64,000 nucleotides of DNA from NCBI RefSeq assembly GCF_002356115.1, contig NZ_AP014836.1, forward strand, positions 62,001 to 126,000, read 5' to 3'. The notes beneath the pieces are model-generated. The model saw only the letters and a list, made by a program, of their open reading frames with translations, was not told the DNA's origin and searched no databases. This document shows, piece by piece, positions 46,615 through 56,631 of the stretch. The position numbers were made by a program, and so were the translations under genes. Every line of letters begins with the position of its first letter. Positions within the stretch are counted from its first letter, which is position 1. Source of the DNA: Candidatus Nitrosoglobus terrae (lineage in GTDB: Bacteria; Pseudomonadota; Gammaproteobacteria; Nitrosococcales; Nitrosococcaceae).

Positions 46615-47565
46615 ATGGAAATTTTCAAGAAAAAGACCCATTTTGATTTTATGGGTAAACGACGTTTAGCATTAATGTTGTCAACGGGAATAAATCTTTT
46701 ATCTATAGCTTTTCTTATTTTTCGCGGGCTTAATTTTGGCCTTGATTACACGGGGGGTATGCTATTAGAGATTGGCTATGAACAACCAGTAGAGCTCTCT
46801 GAGGTGCGAAAAAGTCTAGCTGAGATAGGTTACCAAGAGGCATTAGTACAGCATTTTGGTACTACACGAGAGGTTATGATTCGGCTAGCACCGCAGGAAG
46901 GAAAAAATAGCCAAAAAATTGGAGATGAGGTACTAAAAGCCTTAAAAACAGGAAATACAGGAAATGATGATCGTATCAATCTACGTCGGGTAGAATTTGT
47001 TGGCCCAGAAATGGGTGAAGAACTGGCAACGGATGGCTGGATGGCCATGTTTTATGCCACCATTGGTATTCTTATTTATGTCACATTTCGGTTTGAGTAT
47101 CGATTTGCCACCGGCGCTGTAGTAGCCCTTGTTCATGATGTACTTGTAATTCTTGGTATATTTTCGATGTTTTGGCTTGAGTTTGACCTGACTGTATTAG
47201 CAGCCGTACTTGCAGTGATTGGTTATTCTCTTAATGATACAGTGATTATTGCTGATCGAATTCGAGAAAATTTCCATAAATTACGTAAAGCAACCACGAT
47301 TGAGGTACTTAACAGCGCTATTAATGACACTCTGTCACGTACAATAATGACAAGTGCTCTTACATTGATGGTATTAATAGTTTTTTATTTTCTAGGCGGA
47401 GAAGCCCTTCATGGTTTCTCTCTTGCCCTTATTATCGGCATTATAGTAGGGACTTACTCCTCTATTTATATTGCAAGCCCCATTGCTTTAGTTTTGGGTG
47501 TAAATAAGACTCATTTTTTAGTTAAGAGCAAGGGCATCACTACTAGTAAGGATAATCTTCTATAG
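46615..47565 (+). CDS. secF: Protein translocase subunit SecF
   Basis: 316-residue inner-membrane protein of the RND superfamily that, with SecD, uses the proton gradient to complete Sec export. Six membrane helices flank a periplasmic domain. Family marks are GLDYTGGMLLEI near residue 42, the GPEMGEELATDGW segment, IGYSLNDTVIIADRIREN, and SRTIMTSALTLM. The sequence looks complete and functional. Unusually, no secD or yajC gene is next to it; the gene before it is the divergent RRM gene. Confidence 0.96.
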   Translation: MEIFKKKTHFDFMGKRRLALMLSTGINLLSIAFLIFRGLNFGLDYTGGMLLEIGYEQPVELSEVRKSLAEIGYQEALVQHFGTTREVMIRLAPQEGKNSQKIGDEVLKALKTGNTGNDDRINLRRVEFVGPEMGEELATDGWMAMFYATIGILIYVTFRFEYRFATGAVVALVHDVLVILGIFSMFWLEFDLTVLAAVLAVIGYSLNDTVIIADRIRENFHKLRKATTIEVLNSAINDTLSRTIMTSALTLMVLIVFYFLGGEALHGFSLALIIGIIVGTYSSIYIASPIALVLGVNKTHFLVKSKGITTSKDNLL

Positions 47566-47744
47566 CTGATATTATATTGTTGAAAACAGGAAAATATTTA
47601 AGAGTAGCTCTTGTAGTGTAGGGTTGTTTAGGAGTAGGCGGGTTTAACCTAATTCTTCTGTGATAGTGGTGTGAGGGAGTGATACTTATTTTGAGAGATC
47701 ATGTAAAGGTAAGCAAAAAATATCAGAGTGGTAAGAGAAGAGAA

Positions 47745-47776
47745 AAAGCAAAGCGGCGGGTAAGCCGCTTTGCTTT
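47745..47776 (-). terminator. Rho-independent terminator of the FNT gene
   Basis: AAAGCAAAGCGGC (47745-47757) and its exact complement (47764-47776) enclose a 6-nt loop. On the minus strand the stem is followed by TTC after a T-rich 3' arm end. It lies 16 bp beyond the stop of the minus-strand FNT gene. It could also serve secF transcripts from the other side. Confidence 0.85.
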
Positions 47777-47791
47777 AGTATGATTACTGAC

Positions 47792-48712
47792 TCATTTATA
47801 AGTTGTTGTACTATGGGTGTAATACCAAAGGGTAGAATTAAAGACAGCTGCACCAAGGATATTGCCGATAGTCACAGGGATTTGATTCCACACCCACCAT
47901 TCATAAATACTGACTTTCGCACCAGAAAGTATTCCTGCTGGGAAAACAAACATATTGACTACGGTATGCTCAAAGCCTAGGGCGAAGAAAGTACCAATAG
48001 CTATCCACATCAATACCACTTTTCCCGGAACGCTGCGAGCCGCCTTAGACATAATAGGCCCTAGACTCACTAGCCAATTACAAAGGATTCCCATCCCGAT
48101 AGCTGTTAACCACCCTATAGCGCCATAATGCACATACTCAGCTTTATGCTCAGCTACGTGCGCTATAGTGACTAGGAGCGGTGGTGGCGGAACAGAGCCA
48201 CCCTTGGTCAAAGAGAACCACAGTAAGCAAGCAAAGAAAATCCCCCCGAGGAGGTTTCCTAGGAAGGTCAAAGCCCAATTACGGATCACTCCCAACGGAG
48301 TAACCCGACCTGCATACATTCCAATAGGCATGACTGAAAAGCTTCCAGTAGCCATTTCAAGGCCTAAAGTTGACAACATAACATAGCCTACTGGAAATAA
48401 TAGGCCAGCAGCTCCACTAGGCCATCCTTGCGCTATAAGCAAGAATGAGAGTGCCGCTCCATAAGCCAAAAAAGGGGTACATAAAAACCCCCGTATTAGT
48501 GTGTGGTGAGCAGCAAAATGATCTTTTTTAACCGCGTCCTCAACAAGATCTTTCCCCATTTGGACTGGGGGTACGGCATCAAGTAACGGAGGGGGATCGG
48601 ATTTTGGAGGAGCCGTGTTAACTGCTGTCTCAGTGCTCCTAGTGGCTGTAGCACTAGCCGCTGGTCTATCGGCATAGCCTGGTTCGTAAGTTTTACTGAA
48701 AGTATCACTCAT
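47792..48712 (-). CDS. Formate/nitrite transporter (FNT) family channel
   Basis: 306-residue pentameric membrane channel of the FocA/NirC family carrying formate, nitrite or related anions. The six-helix core includes FLAYGAALSFLL, GLEMATGSFSVMP, NLLGGIFFACLLW, and the pore histidine in FEHTVVNMF near residue 250. The first 50 or so residues are a proline/alanine/threonine-rich hydrophilic extension absent from short members. Nitrite is the likelier substrate because a nitric oxide reductase gene lies upstream on the same strand; this is inference. It is followed by a strong terminator. Confidence 0.9.
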   Translation of the reverse strand: MSDTFSKTYEPGYADRPAASATATRSTETAVNTAPPKSDPPPLLDAVPPVQMGKDLVEDAVKKDHFAAHHTLIRGFLCTPFLAYGAALSFLLIAQGWPSGAAGLLFPVGYVMLSTLGLEMATGSFSVMPIGMYAGRVTPLGVIRNWALTFLGNLLGGIFFACLLWFSLTKGGSVPPPPLLVTIAHVAEHKAEYVHYGAIGWLTAIGMGILCNWLVSLGPIMSKAARSVPGKVVLMWIAIGTFFALGFEHTVVNMFVFPAGILSGAKVSIYEWWVWNQIPVTIGNILGAAVFNSTLWYYTHSTTTYK

Positions 48713-48898
48713 GCTATTGCAGTCTCCTTATTGTTTTAAGATTGGCTATTATTCATACTAGATCTTCTCAATCTCCTGCTAATTTTGTGCCATATTAAAT
48801 AACAATAAATAACATATTGTTTTTAAAACAAAATAAGAAAATTAATATTAAGCGAGTAACTCAAATTACAAGAGTTTTACAACGCTAGTGGCTCATAA

Positions 48899-48915
48899 TG
48901 GTTGATTTCAACCAA
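48899..48915 (-). promoter_or_regulatory. Palindrome resembling an FNR/NNR box upstream of the FNT gene
   Basis: TGGTTG-ATTT-CAACCA is a perfect 6-bp dyad with a 4-bp spacer. Read as TTGAT-N4-ACCAA (48902-48915) it differs from the FNR/NNR consensus TTGAT-N4-ATCAA at one base. It lies about 190 bp before the FNT start, far for a simple activator site. Confidence 0.35.
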
Positions 48916-49145
48916 TTTTCCTACTCTCAGGAAATTTTGAATGATATTTATAGGTAGTGTAGCTAAAACGGCTTGATACATTGATGCCGCTTATATTTAC
49001 CAGTAGGCAGGTAATTGCTGAAGTGAGTAGCCAACATGGTCGATCTCATGCTCAATTTTATCTAACCGCCTAATCCTAATATAGAGACTTTGAAGAAAGC
49101 TATTAAAGTTAATAAATCTAGCTAGCTTTCTGTAGGTAATAAGCG

Positions 49146-49187
49146 ATAGGGTTCTGCGCTAAGTCACTCCCTAGCGTAGAACCCTAT
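49146..49187 (-). terminator. Hairpin downstream of qNOR
   Basis: 16-base arms ATAGGGTTCTGCGCTA and TAGCGTAGAACCCTAT with one non-Watson-Crick position and a 10-nt loop, beginning 9 bp after the qNOR stop. There is no T-run, so it may be an RNA-stabilising hairpin or a weak terminator. Confidence 0.6.
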
Positions 49188-49195
49188 TAGTTAAA

Positions 49196-51493
49196 TTAGC
49201 GAGATTCAGTGCTAGTTGCGCGTACGCTTAACCAGCCTTTGGTTGCAGCAATGAGCAGCGGTAAAGATCCGAAAACTATAAAGACTACATCGCCAGGTAA
49301 GCGTAACCACTCAAGTAGGCGTGCAGTATCGCTTGCTGTATATTCAAGGCTGCGAGCGTGCCAGTAACCGTTCTGGAGTACATCCCATACTTGTAATACT
49401 CCACCAGGAAACAGGCTCATGACTATCATCATCCCAAGGCCAATATTAGTACCGAAGAAAGCCATCTTGAAATATTTTTCAATACTAGGCCAGCGTGTTT
49501 CCTCTGTAGTTTGGCGTAATACGAATGCCATCATTGCGATAGCCAGCATTCCAAACACACCCATGAATGCAGCATGCCCATGATTAGGTGTTAGGATAGT
49601 ACCTGTTTCATAGTAGCTAACGATAGGTAAATTGACTAAGAGACCGAATACGCCAGCACCAGTAAAATTCCAAAACCCCACAGCCATAAGAAAGTAGAAG
49701 GTCCACTTATGAGGTAAGTTATCTAGGTTACCTTGTTCATGTTGTCCGCTACGAGCTGTTTGTACAAAGCCCCAAGCTTCTAAGGTGATGAGGGTTAGGG
49801 GGACCACTTCTATGACTGAAAATAGCCCTGATAAGGCCATATTAAAATGAGTTTGGCCATTAAAATACCAATGATGACCCGTGCCTACAAGTCCTCCGAG
49901 AAAGACTAAGATGCAATCAAAATAAACTGCACGTAGTGCGGTATTACGGCTTACAAGGCCAATCTTAAAGAACACAAGGGCAACTACGGTTGTAGCAAAG
50001 AGTTCAAAAAAACCCTCAACCCATAGATGTATGATCCAAAAACGCCAAGTATCGACTACGGTAAAATTAGTTTTAGCGCCATAAAATAAGGCCGGAATAT
50101 AGAATATTGGAATGGCCAGTGATGTTAGTAGAAACATTCGCGCCAGTGGTTTGACCTCTGGATGACTCACCTTACGTGGATGAGCTAACCACCATAGCAC
50201 CCCAAACCAAATTAACAACCCAGCCACCAACAAATATTGCCATAGGCGACCGATTTCAAGAAATTCCCAGCCTTGATTGCCAATCCAAAACCAAAAATCA
50301 CCTAACATATTTACCATTCCTAGCCATTCGCCTAGCAGGCTTGCGCCAATAACGACTGCAAAAGCGCAGAATAGTCGATTAACCCAAGTGGTTAATCCAT
50401 CAGGTTCATCATCTCGTAAGGTACGGCCGAGGAACAGAGCAGCAGCTACGTAGGCAGTAGCAATCCAGAAGATTGCTGTTTGTAAGTGCCAAGTGCGTAT
50501 TAAGTTGCTGGGAAAAATTTTATCGATTGGAAGGCCGTAGAAATCGCCTGGCTCAGCCCGGGAATGGGCAGCAGCACCACCTAATAAGGTTTGTATGAAA
50601 AATAACAGGGCTACTACAACAAAGAACTTCACTAGAGCACGTTGTCCAGGGCTAGCTTGACCTAGCAGTATATGCGGGGGCCCTTGATGACGACCACTCC
50701 AGCCTAGAAATTCAAATCTACCAGATGACAGTAATACAGCTCCAATACCACCTAATAGCACAACTAGGCTTAGTGCGCTCCATAGCAATGCTCCAGAAGT
50801 AGGTTGATTACCTACACTGGGATCATAGGGAAAATTATTAGTGTAGGAGAAATTTTCATCAGGACGATTGGCTACCGATGCCCAAGCAGCCCAAGTTACA
50901 AAGGCAGTAAATTGCTGCAATTCTGTTGAGTCAGTGATTGTGTCAGGCTTAAGCCCGCCGTTGGTAGTTGGATCTTTAAAATAATCGGTCCAGTGTTTGA
51001 TTTCTTGGCGGTAAGCTTCAGTTTCAGCGGGTGTTAATTTAAGTACCCCAGTAGCACTATCATAGCGGTTAGTTTTCAGCATAACGGTTACTTCGGCTCT
51101 CACCGCTGCTTGTTCAGATAGTGTGAGTTGCGCCATATTTTTATGATAGCGCTCCTGAGCAAGTGTTGCCGCTATACCTTCACCAATACGATGTAGCGCT
51201 GTGGCGGAGTAGTCAGGGCCAAGATAGGCCCCATGGCCCCAAATACTGCCATTATTCATTAGGCCGTACTTTAAGAATACTTCTTGACCACCACTAATGT
51301 CATCGCTAGTGAATAATATATTTCCCTGAATATCCTCTATCTTTAGCGGAATAGGTGGGGCATTATGGTAAGCCTTGTGAGTAATCGACAATAGCAGGGC
51401 AAAGCCGATTACCATTACCATGATAATACTTCTAATCCACCATGGCGATAACGGACCACTGTCTTCATTGGAAGCAGATGCAAAGGTTTTCAT
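49196..51493 (-). CDS. norB: Quinol-dependent nitric oxide reductase (qNOR)
   Basis: 765 residues, the length of single-subunit qNOR. The N-terminal 200 residues make one helix plus a periplasmic cytochrome-c-like domain without a CxxCH heme site, typical of quinol-type enzymes. The catalytic core follows: RTWHLQTAIFW near 335 (heme b ligand), HLWVEGFFELF near 491 (FeB His and conserved Glu), GTGHHWYF near 540 (FeB His pair), NHGHAAFMGVFG near 639 (heme ligands). It reduces NO to N2O at the inner membrane, serving NO detoxification or partial denitrification. A strong TAGGAGGA site precedes ATG 51493. Confidence 0.93.
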   Translation of the reverse strand: MKTFASASNEDSGPLSPWWIRSIIMVMVIGFALLLSITHKAYHNAPPIPLKIEDIQGNILFTSDDISGGQEVFLKYGLMNNGSIWGHGAYLGPDYSATALHRIGEGIAATLAQERYHKNMAQLTLSEQAAVRAEVTVMLKTNRYDSATGVLKLTPAETEAYRQEIKHWTDYFKDPTTNGGLKPDTITDSTELQQFTAFVTWAAWASVANRPDENFSYTNNFPYDPSVGNQPTSGALLWSALSLVVLLGGIGAVLLSSGRFEFLGWSGRHQGPPHILLGQASPGQRALVKFFVVVALLFFIQTLLGGAAAHSRAEPGDFYGLPIDKIFPSNLIRTWHLQTAIFWIATAYVAAALFLGRTLRDDEPDGLTTWVNRLFCAFAVVIGASLLGEWLGMVNMLGDFWFWIGNQGWEFLEIGRLWQYLLVAGLLIWFGVLWWLAHPRKVSHPEVKPLARMFLLTSLAIPIFYIPALFYGAKTNFTVVDTWRFWIIHLWVEGFFELFATTVVALVFFKIGLVSRNTALRAVYFDCILVFLGGLVGTGHHWYFNGQTHFNMALSGLFSVIEVVPLTLITLEAWGFVQTARSGQHEQGNLDNLPHKWTFYFLMAVGFWNFTGAGVFGLLVNLPIVSYYETGTILTPNHGHAAFMGVFGMLAIAMMAFVLRQTTEETRWPSIEKYFKMAFFGTNIGLGMMIVMSLFPGGVLQVWDVLQNGYWHARSLEYTASDTARLLEWLRLPGDVVFIVFGSLPLLIAATKGWLSVRATSTESR

Positions 51494-51523
51494 ATATCCT
51501 CCTAAAGCGAGTAATTAAATACC

Positions 51524-51537
51524 TAACGATACCGTTA
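51524..51537 (-). promoter_or_regulatory. Palindrome just upstream of qNOR
   Basis: TAACG-ATAC-CGTTA is a perfect 5-bp dyad with a 4-bp spacer, 30 bp before the qNOR start codon. Its position suits a repressor site in the 5' leader, but it does not match an operator I can name. Confidence 0.35.
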
Positions 51538-51711
51538 AACCGTAGATCGTTTTTCTAGCTATCCTCTTACATACCAATCCGCTTTTAAATTTACCCCTTA
51601 TGTGTTTATCATAACTATATTATTTATCATGAATTTAATTTCAAGCTAAGCAAATTATTGGAAGTTTTAGGATTGAGGTAAGTTGATTGGAATAAGTTTT
51701 ATCAAATCTTT

Positions 51712-51724
51712 TTGATGTAATCAA
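51712..51724. promoter_or_regulatory. Shortened FNR-like palindrome between qNOR and serS
   Basis: TTGAT-GTA-ATCAA is perfectly symmetric and has both FNR/NNR half-sites, but the spacer is 3 rather than 4 bp, which should weaken or abolish binding by the usual dimer. It lies about 220 bp before the qNOR start and 149 bp before serS. Confidence 0.3.
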
Positions 51725-51851
51725 GATACATGTTTAATTATAGTTATTAAAAAATAGGGATCTTTGTCTTGGATTACCTAGGGATTTCTAATAGATCTAG
51801 TCAAAGCTAAGGCTGGTATAAGGATGGTTTATGGTTTGGCAATTAATCTAG

Positions 51852-53141
<1,290 letters not shown>

Positions 53142-53217
53142 TTAATTAAATAAAGAGTCGAGTTATTTTTAAGCGCTTGGAAAAATAAAAATTAAATTAT
53201 AGGTATATAATAAGTTA

Positions 53218-53919
53218 ATGGAAGAGTTATCAATAGCACAACGCATCGCTGTTTGGGTACTACCTATATTATTCGCCATTACTGTCCATGAAGTAGCCCA
53301 TGGCTGGATGGCGCTTCAACTAGGTGATCGCACTGCACAAATGATGGGACGATTAACCCTTAATCCTATCCATCATATTGATCCTGTTGGCACTCTATTA
53401 ATTCCTGGAATTTCGTTATTACTTGGAGGTGTTATTTTTGGCTGGGCAAAACCAGTCCCTGTATCTTGGGGAAGACTCCGTCGCCCAAAAAGGGATATGG
53501 CGATTGTAGCTTTAGCAGGACCTATTGCTAATTTAATGATGGCTATTCTCTGGGGGTTTATATCCCGGTTAGGGATTATTTTAGCACCGGATCTTACTGT
53601 AATTGGTATCCCTTTATTTTATATGGGAATTGCTGGGATATTTATTAATGTTATTTTAATGATGCTAAATCTAATTCCATTACCTCCGCTTGATGGAGGT
53701 AGAGTATTAGTGGGGCTGCTTCCTGAATCTATTGCTTCTAAAGTAAGCTACATTGAGCCTTTTGGTTTGATTATACTGTTATTATTACTCTTCTCTGGTG
53801 CCTTGTGGTATCTCCTATGGCCTTTAGTCAACTTACTCTTAGCCGGATTAGTGCATTTTGCTGGGATACCGAAGCAGGATTTTATTAGGGCATTATTAGC
53901 GTTGATGGGAGCTCAATAA
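53218..53919 (+). CDS. Site-2-protease-type M50 membrane metalloprotease
   Basis: 233-residue intramembrane zinc protease of the short M50 group (no PDZ domain). The zinc motif HEVAH is at residues 24-28 in the first helix, and the third ligand lies in PLPPLDGGRVL near residue 159. About six hydrophobic segments. Substrates of this short group are mostly unknown; some cleave anti-sigma factors. It lies upstream of trpS in what looks like an operon continuing to scpAB and rluB, a common gammaproteobacterial order. Confidence 0.93.
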   Translation: MEELSIAQRIAVWVLPILFAITVHEVAHGWMALQLGDRTAQMMGRLTLNPIHHIDPVGTLLIPGISLLLGGVIFGWAKPVPVSWGRLRRPKRDMAIVALAGPIANLMMAILWGFISRLGIILAPDLTVIGIPLFYMGIAGIFINVILMMLNLIPLPPLDGGRVLVGLLPESIASKVSYIEPFGLIILLLLLFSGALWYLLWPLVNLLLAGLVHFAGIPKQDFIRALLALMGAQ

Positions 53920-53944
53920 CAATGTATAACCAAGGAGAGTATTA

Positions 53945-55156
53945 TTGAGTCCCCTTCAATCTCAGCGGGTACTTTCCGGAATGCGCCCAACTGGACAGCT
54001 GCATCTTGGCCACTATCATGGTGTGCTAAAAAATTGGGCTCAGCTGCAGCATGAATATCAATGTTTTTTCTTCGTGGCTGACTGGCATGCTTTAACAACA
54101 GAGTATGAAAACCCTCAGGGGATTGTCGCCAGTGTTTGGGATATGGTGATTGATTGGCTTTCCGTAGGGGTTAACCCTTCAATAGCGACTTTATTTATTC
54201 AATCTAAAATTCCAGAGCATGCGGAGCTACACCTGCTACTCTCGATGCTTACTCCTTTAAGCTGGTTAGAGCGGGTGCCCACTTATAAAGATCAGCAGGA
54301 AAAACTAAAGGAAAAAGATCTTGCTACTTACGGTTTTCTAGGATATCCGCTGCTACAAAGCGCTGATATTCTCATTTATAAGGCAGCTGGAGTTCCAGTA
54401 GGTGAAGATCAGGTTCCTCATGTTGAAATTACTCGGGAAGTTGCCCGTCGTTTTAATCATCTTTATGGTTATGAAACGGATTATCAGGCATTGGTAGAAG
54501 CCGCTATTAAAAAAATGGGTAAAAAGAATGCCCGGGTGTATCTGGATTTACGCCGATGTTTCCAAGAACAGGGGGATACCGAATCTATAAAAAAAGGTCA
54601 CTCTTTTTTAGATAGCCAAGAAAATCTTACCCTTGGCGATCGAGAGCGTCTATTTAGCTACTTAGAAGGGGTTGGTAAAGTAATCTTACCGGAACCACAA
54701 GCCTTACTGACCTCAGCTGCGCGCATGCCTGGGCTAGATGGGCAAAAGATGTCTAAATCCTATGGTAATACCATCGCCTTGCGTGAATCTCCTGAGCAGG
54801 TAGAACATAAGATCCGGACAATGCCTACAGATCCAGCTCGTGTTCGACGCTCAGATCCAGGAGATCCGGATAAGTGCCCTGTTTGGCAATTCCATTTAAT
54901 TTACTCCGACAATGAGATCAAACAATGGGTTCAAGAGGGGTGTAGGGGAGCGGGAATTGGTTGTTTAGATTGTAAACGGCCAATTATTGATCGGGTTCAA
55001 GCCGAGCTAAAAATTATTCGAGAGCGAGCACAAGCATATATTGAGGATCCTAATTTAGTGCAGCAGATTATCAATGAAGGTAATGAGGCTGCCCGTAAGG
55101 TTGCCCGGAAAACTTTAGAAGAAGTACGGGAAGTAATGGGATTATCCTATGGATAG
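53945..55156 (+). CDS. trpS: Tryptophanyl-tRNA synthetase
   Basis: 403-residue class I synthetase. The HIGH-type motif is PTGQLHLGHYHG and the KMSKS loop is GQKMSKSYGN. It starts at TTG 53945, supported by AAGGAGAG 8 bp upstream and by alignment of SGMRPTG near the N-terminus. It is longer than E. coli TrpS (334) because of an insertion between the two motifs, as in the longer TrpS subgroup. It is 25 bp after the M50 gene and 17 bp before scpA. Confidence 0.96.
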   Translation: MSPLQSQRVLSGMRPTGQLHLGHYHGVLKNWAQLQHEYQCFFFVADWHALTTEYENPQGIVASVWDMVIDWLSVGVNPSIATLFIQSKIPEHAELHLLLSMLTPLSWLERVPTYKDQQEKLKEKDLATYGFLGYPLLQSADILIYKAAGVPVGEDQVPHVEITREVARRFNHLYGYETDYQALVEAAIKKMGKKNARVYLDLRRCFQEQGDTESIKKGHSFLDSQENLTLGDRERLFSYLEGVGKVILPEPQALLTSAARMPGLDGQKMSKSYGNTIALRESPEQVEHKIRTMPTDPARVRRSDPGDPDKCPVWQFHLIYSDNEIKQWVQEGCRGAGIGCLDCKRPIIDRVQAELKIIRERAQAYIEDPNLVQQIINEGNEAARKVARKTLEEVREVMGLSYG

Positions 55157-55173
55157 ATGGTTGCTAGAATTAA

Positions 55174-55980
55174 GTGGTGAATGATTTACCCGAATCATCT
55201 TTAGCTGAGCGGACGCTGGCAGTAGTGCAAGGGCGACCTATTACTGAGCTACCTAAAGATCTTTATATTCCTCCAGATGCCTTAGAAGTTTTTCTTGAAA
55301 GCTTTGAAGGACCATTGGATCTATTGCTTTATCTAATTCACAAACAAAATCTAGATATTTTAGATATCCCTATCGCTACGGTGACCCGCCAATATATGGA
55401 ATATATAGAGATTTTGCGTGATCTACGTTTAGAGCTAGCCGCAGAATATTTAGTCATGTCGGCTTGGCTAGCTGAAATCAAATCGCGAATGTTATTGCCC
55501 CGCCCTCAAGAGATTACTGAAGAGGAAGACGATCCTAGAGCCGAATTAGTTCGGCGTCTCCAAGAGTATGAACGTTATAAGCAAGCTGCTGAAGATTTGA
55601 GTTCTCTACCTAGAATAGGTCGAGATATCTTCGAAACAAGTGTGTATCTTGCTTCTGAGTATAGGGTTAAACTTGAGCCTAAACTTGAGCTAGCTGATCT
55701 CCTGTCTGCTCTTAAGCAGATTATAGCTCGAACAGAGTTATTAACTCATCATCATGTTGTTCAAGAAGCTCTATCAGTACGGGAGCGGATGGTAGAAGTG
55801 CTGAGTAAGGTGAATGCTGATACTTTTCGTGAGTTTACGACTTTGATTCATCCTAAAGAAGGGCGTTTAGGGATAGTGGTCACTTTTTTAGCTATATTAG
55901 AGCTAGCTAGAAAATCTTTACTAGAGGTAGCCCAAGCTGAGATTTATGGTTCTCTTCATATAAGAGCGATGGTAGAGTGA
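55174..55980 (+). CDS. scpA: Chromosome segregation protein ScpA
   Basis: 268-residue kleisin that joins SMC heads in the chromosome-condensation complex. The N-terminal segment with FEGPLDLLLYLIHKQNLDILDIPIATVTRQY is the SMC-neck binding helix bundle, the middle is acidic, and the C-terminal winged helix has VVTFLAILELARKSLL. It starts at GTG 55174. The stop overlaps the scpB start by 4 bp. Confidence 0.95.
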   Translation: MVNDLPESSLAERTLAVVQGRPITELPKDLYIPPDALEVFLESFEGPLDLLLYLIHKQNLDILDIPIATVTRQYMEYIEILRDLRLELAAEYLVMSAWLAEIKSRMLLPRPQEITEEEDDPRAELVRRLQEYERYKQAAEDLSSLPRIGRDIFETSVYLASEYRVKLEPKLELADLLSALKQIIARTELLTHHHVVQEALSVRERMVEVLSKVNADTFREFTTLIHPKEGRLGIVVTFLAILELARKSLLEVAQAEIYGSLHIRAMVE

Positions 55981-56594
55981 ATGACCTGTGTTCTCTAAAA
56001 AATATTATTGAAGCTGCTTTACTTGCAGCGGATCGACCCCTATCTATTGATGAGATTTGGGCTTTATTCGATGAAGAAGCACGACCCTCTCATAATCAAA
56101 TACAAAATATAATCAAGGAATTGATTGATGATTGGGGGATTAGAGCAATCGAGCTTAAAGAGGTTCATAGTGGTTACCGTTTTCAAGTACGCCAAGAGAT
56201 AGCTCCTTGGATTTCGAGACTTTGGGAGGAGAAGCCCTCTCGCTATTCTCGGGCATTCTTAGAAACGTTAGCTCTTATTGCGTATCGTCAACCCATTACC
56301 CGGGCGGAAGTTGAGGAGATTCGCGGCGTCTCTGTAAGTAGCGGGATCATAAGAACACTACAAGAGCGAGAATGGGTAAGAACTGTAGGGCATAGAGAGA
56401 CTCCTGGACGGCCAGCCTTGTATGGTACAACCCGAAAATTTCTGGATCAATTTAATCTTAAGAGTTTAAATGAACTACCTTCCTTAGCAGAGTTAAAAAT
56501 TTTAACCGATCCCAAAATAGGGTTTAAAACTAGTATGGGATTTATAGTTGACGCTACTGAAGAGGCCTATCAAAAAGAGATAACTTCTTCGTAA
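55977..56594 (+). CDS. scpB: Chromosome segregation protein ScpB
   Basis: 205-residue KITE-type partner of ScpA made of two winged-helix domains. Characteristic are LKNIIEAALLAADRPLSIDEIW at the start and SRAFLETLALIAYRQPITRAEVEEIRGV in the middle, then GRPALYGTT. It binds the ScpA middle region to complete the SMC-ScpAB condensin. It overlaps scpA (ATGA), and rluB follows after 37 bp. Confidence 0.96.
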   Translation: MNDLCSLKNIIEAALLAADRPLSIDEIWALFDEEARPSHNQIQNIIKELIDDWGIRAIELKEVHSGYRFQVRQEIAPWISRLWEEKPSRYSRAFLETLALIAYRQPITRAEVEEIRGVSVSSGIIRTLQEREWVRTVGHRETPGRPALYGTTRKFLDQFNLKSLNELPSLAELKILTDPKIGFKTSMGFIVDATEEAYQKEITSS

Positions 56595-56631
56595 TTAGGA
56601 TAAGTAAGGCTAGGAAAAGAATTCATTGAGA

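Larger units (their letters stand above)
48713..49195. other. Intergenic region between qNOR and FNT genes
   Basis: About 480 bp, AT-rich, no gene. It holds the hairpin at 49146-49187 (after qNOR) and a palindrome TGGTTGATTTCAACCA at 48899-48914, both listed separately. A leader or promoter for the FNT gene is expected here. Confidence 0.5.
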
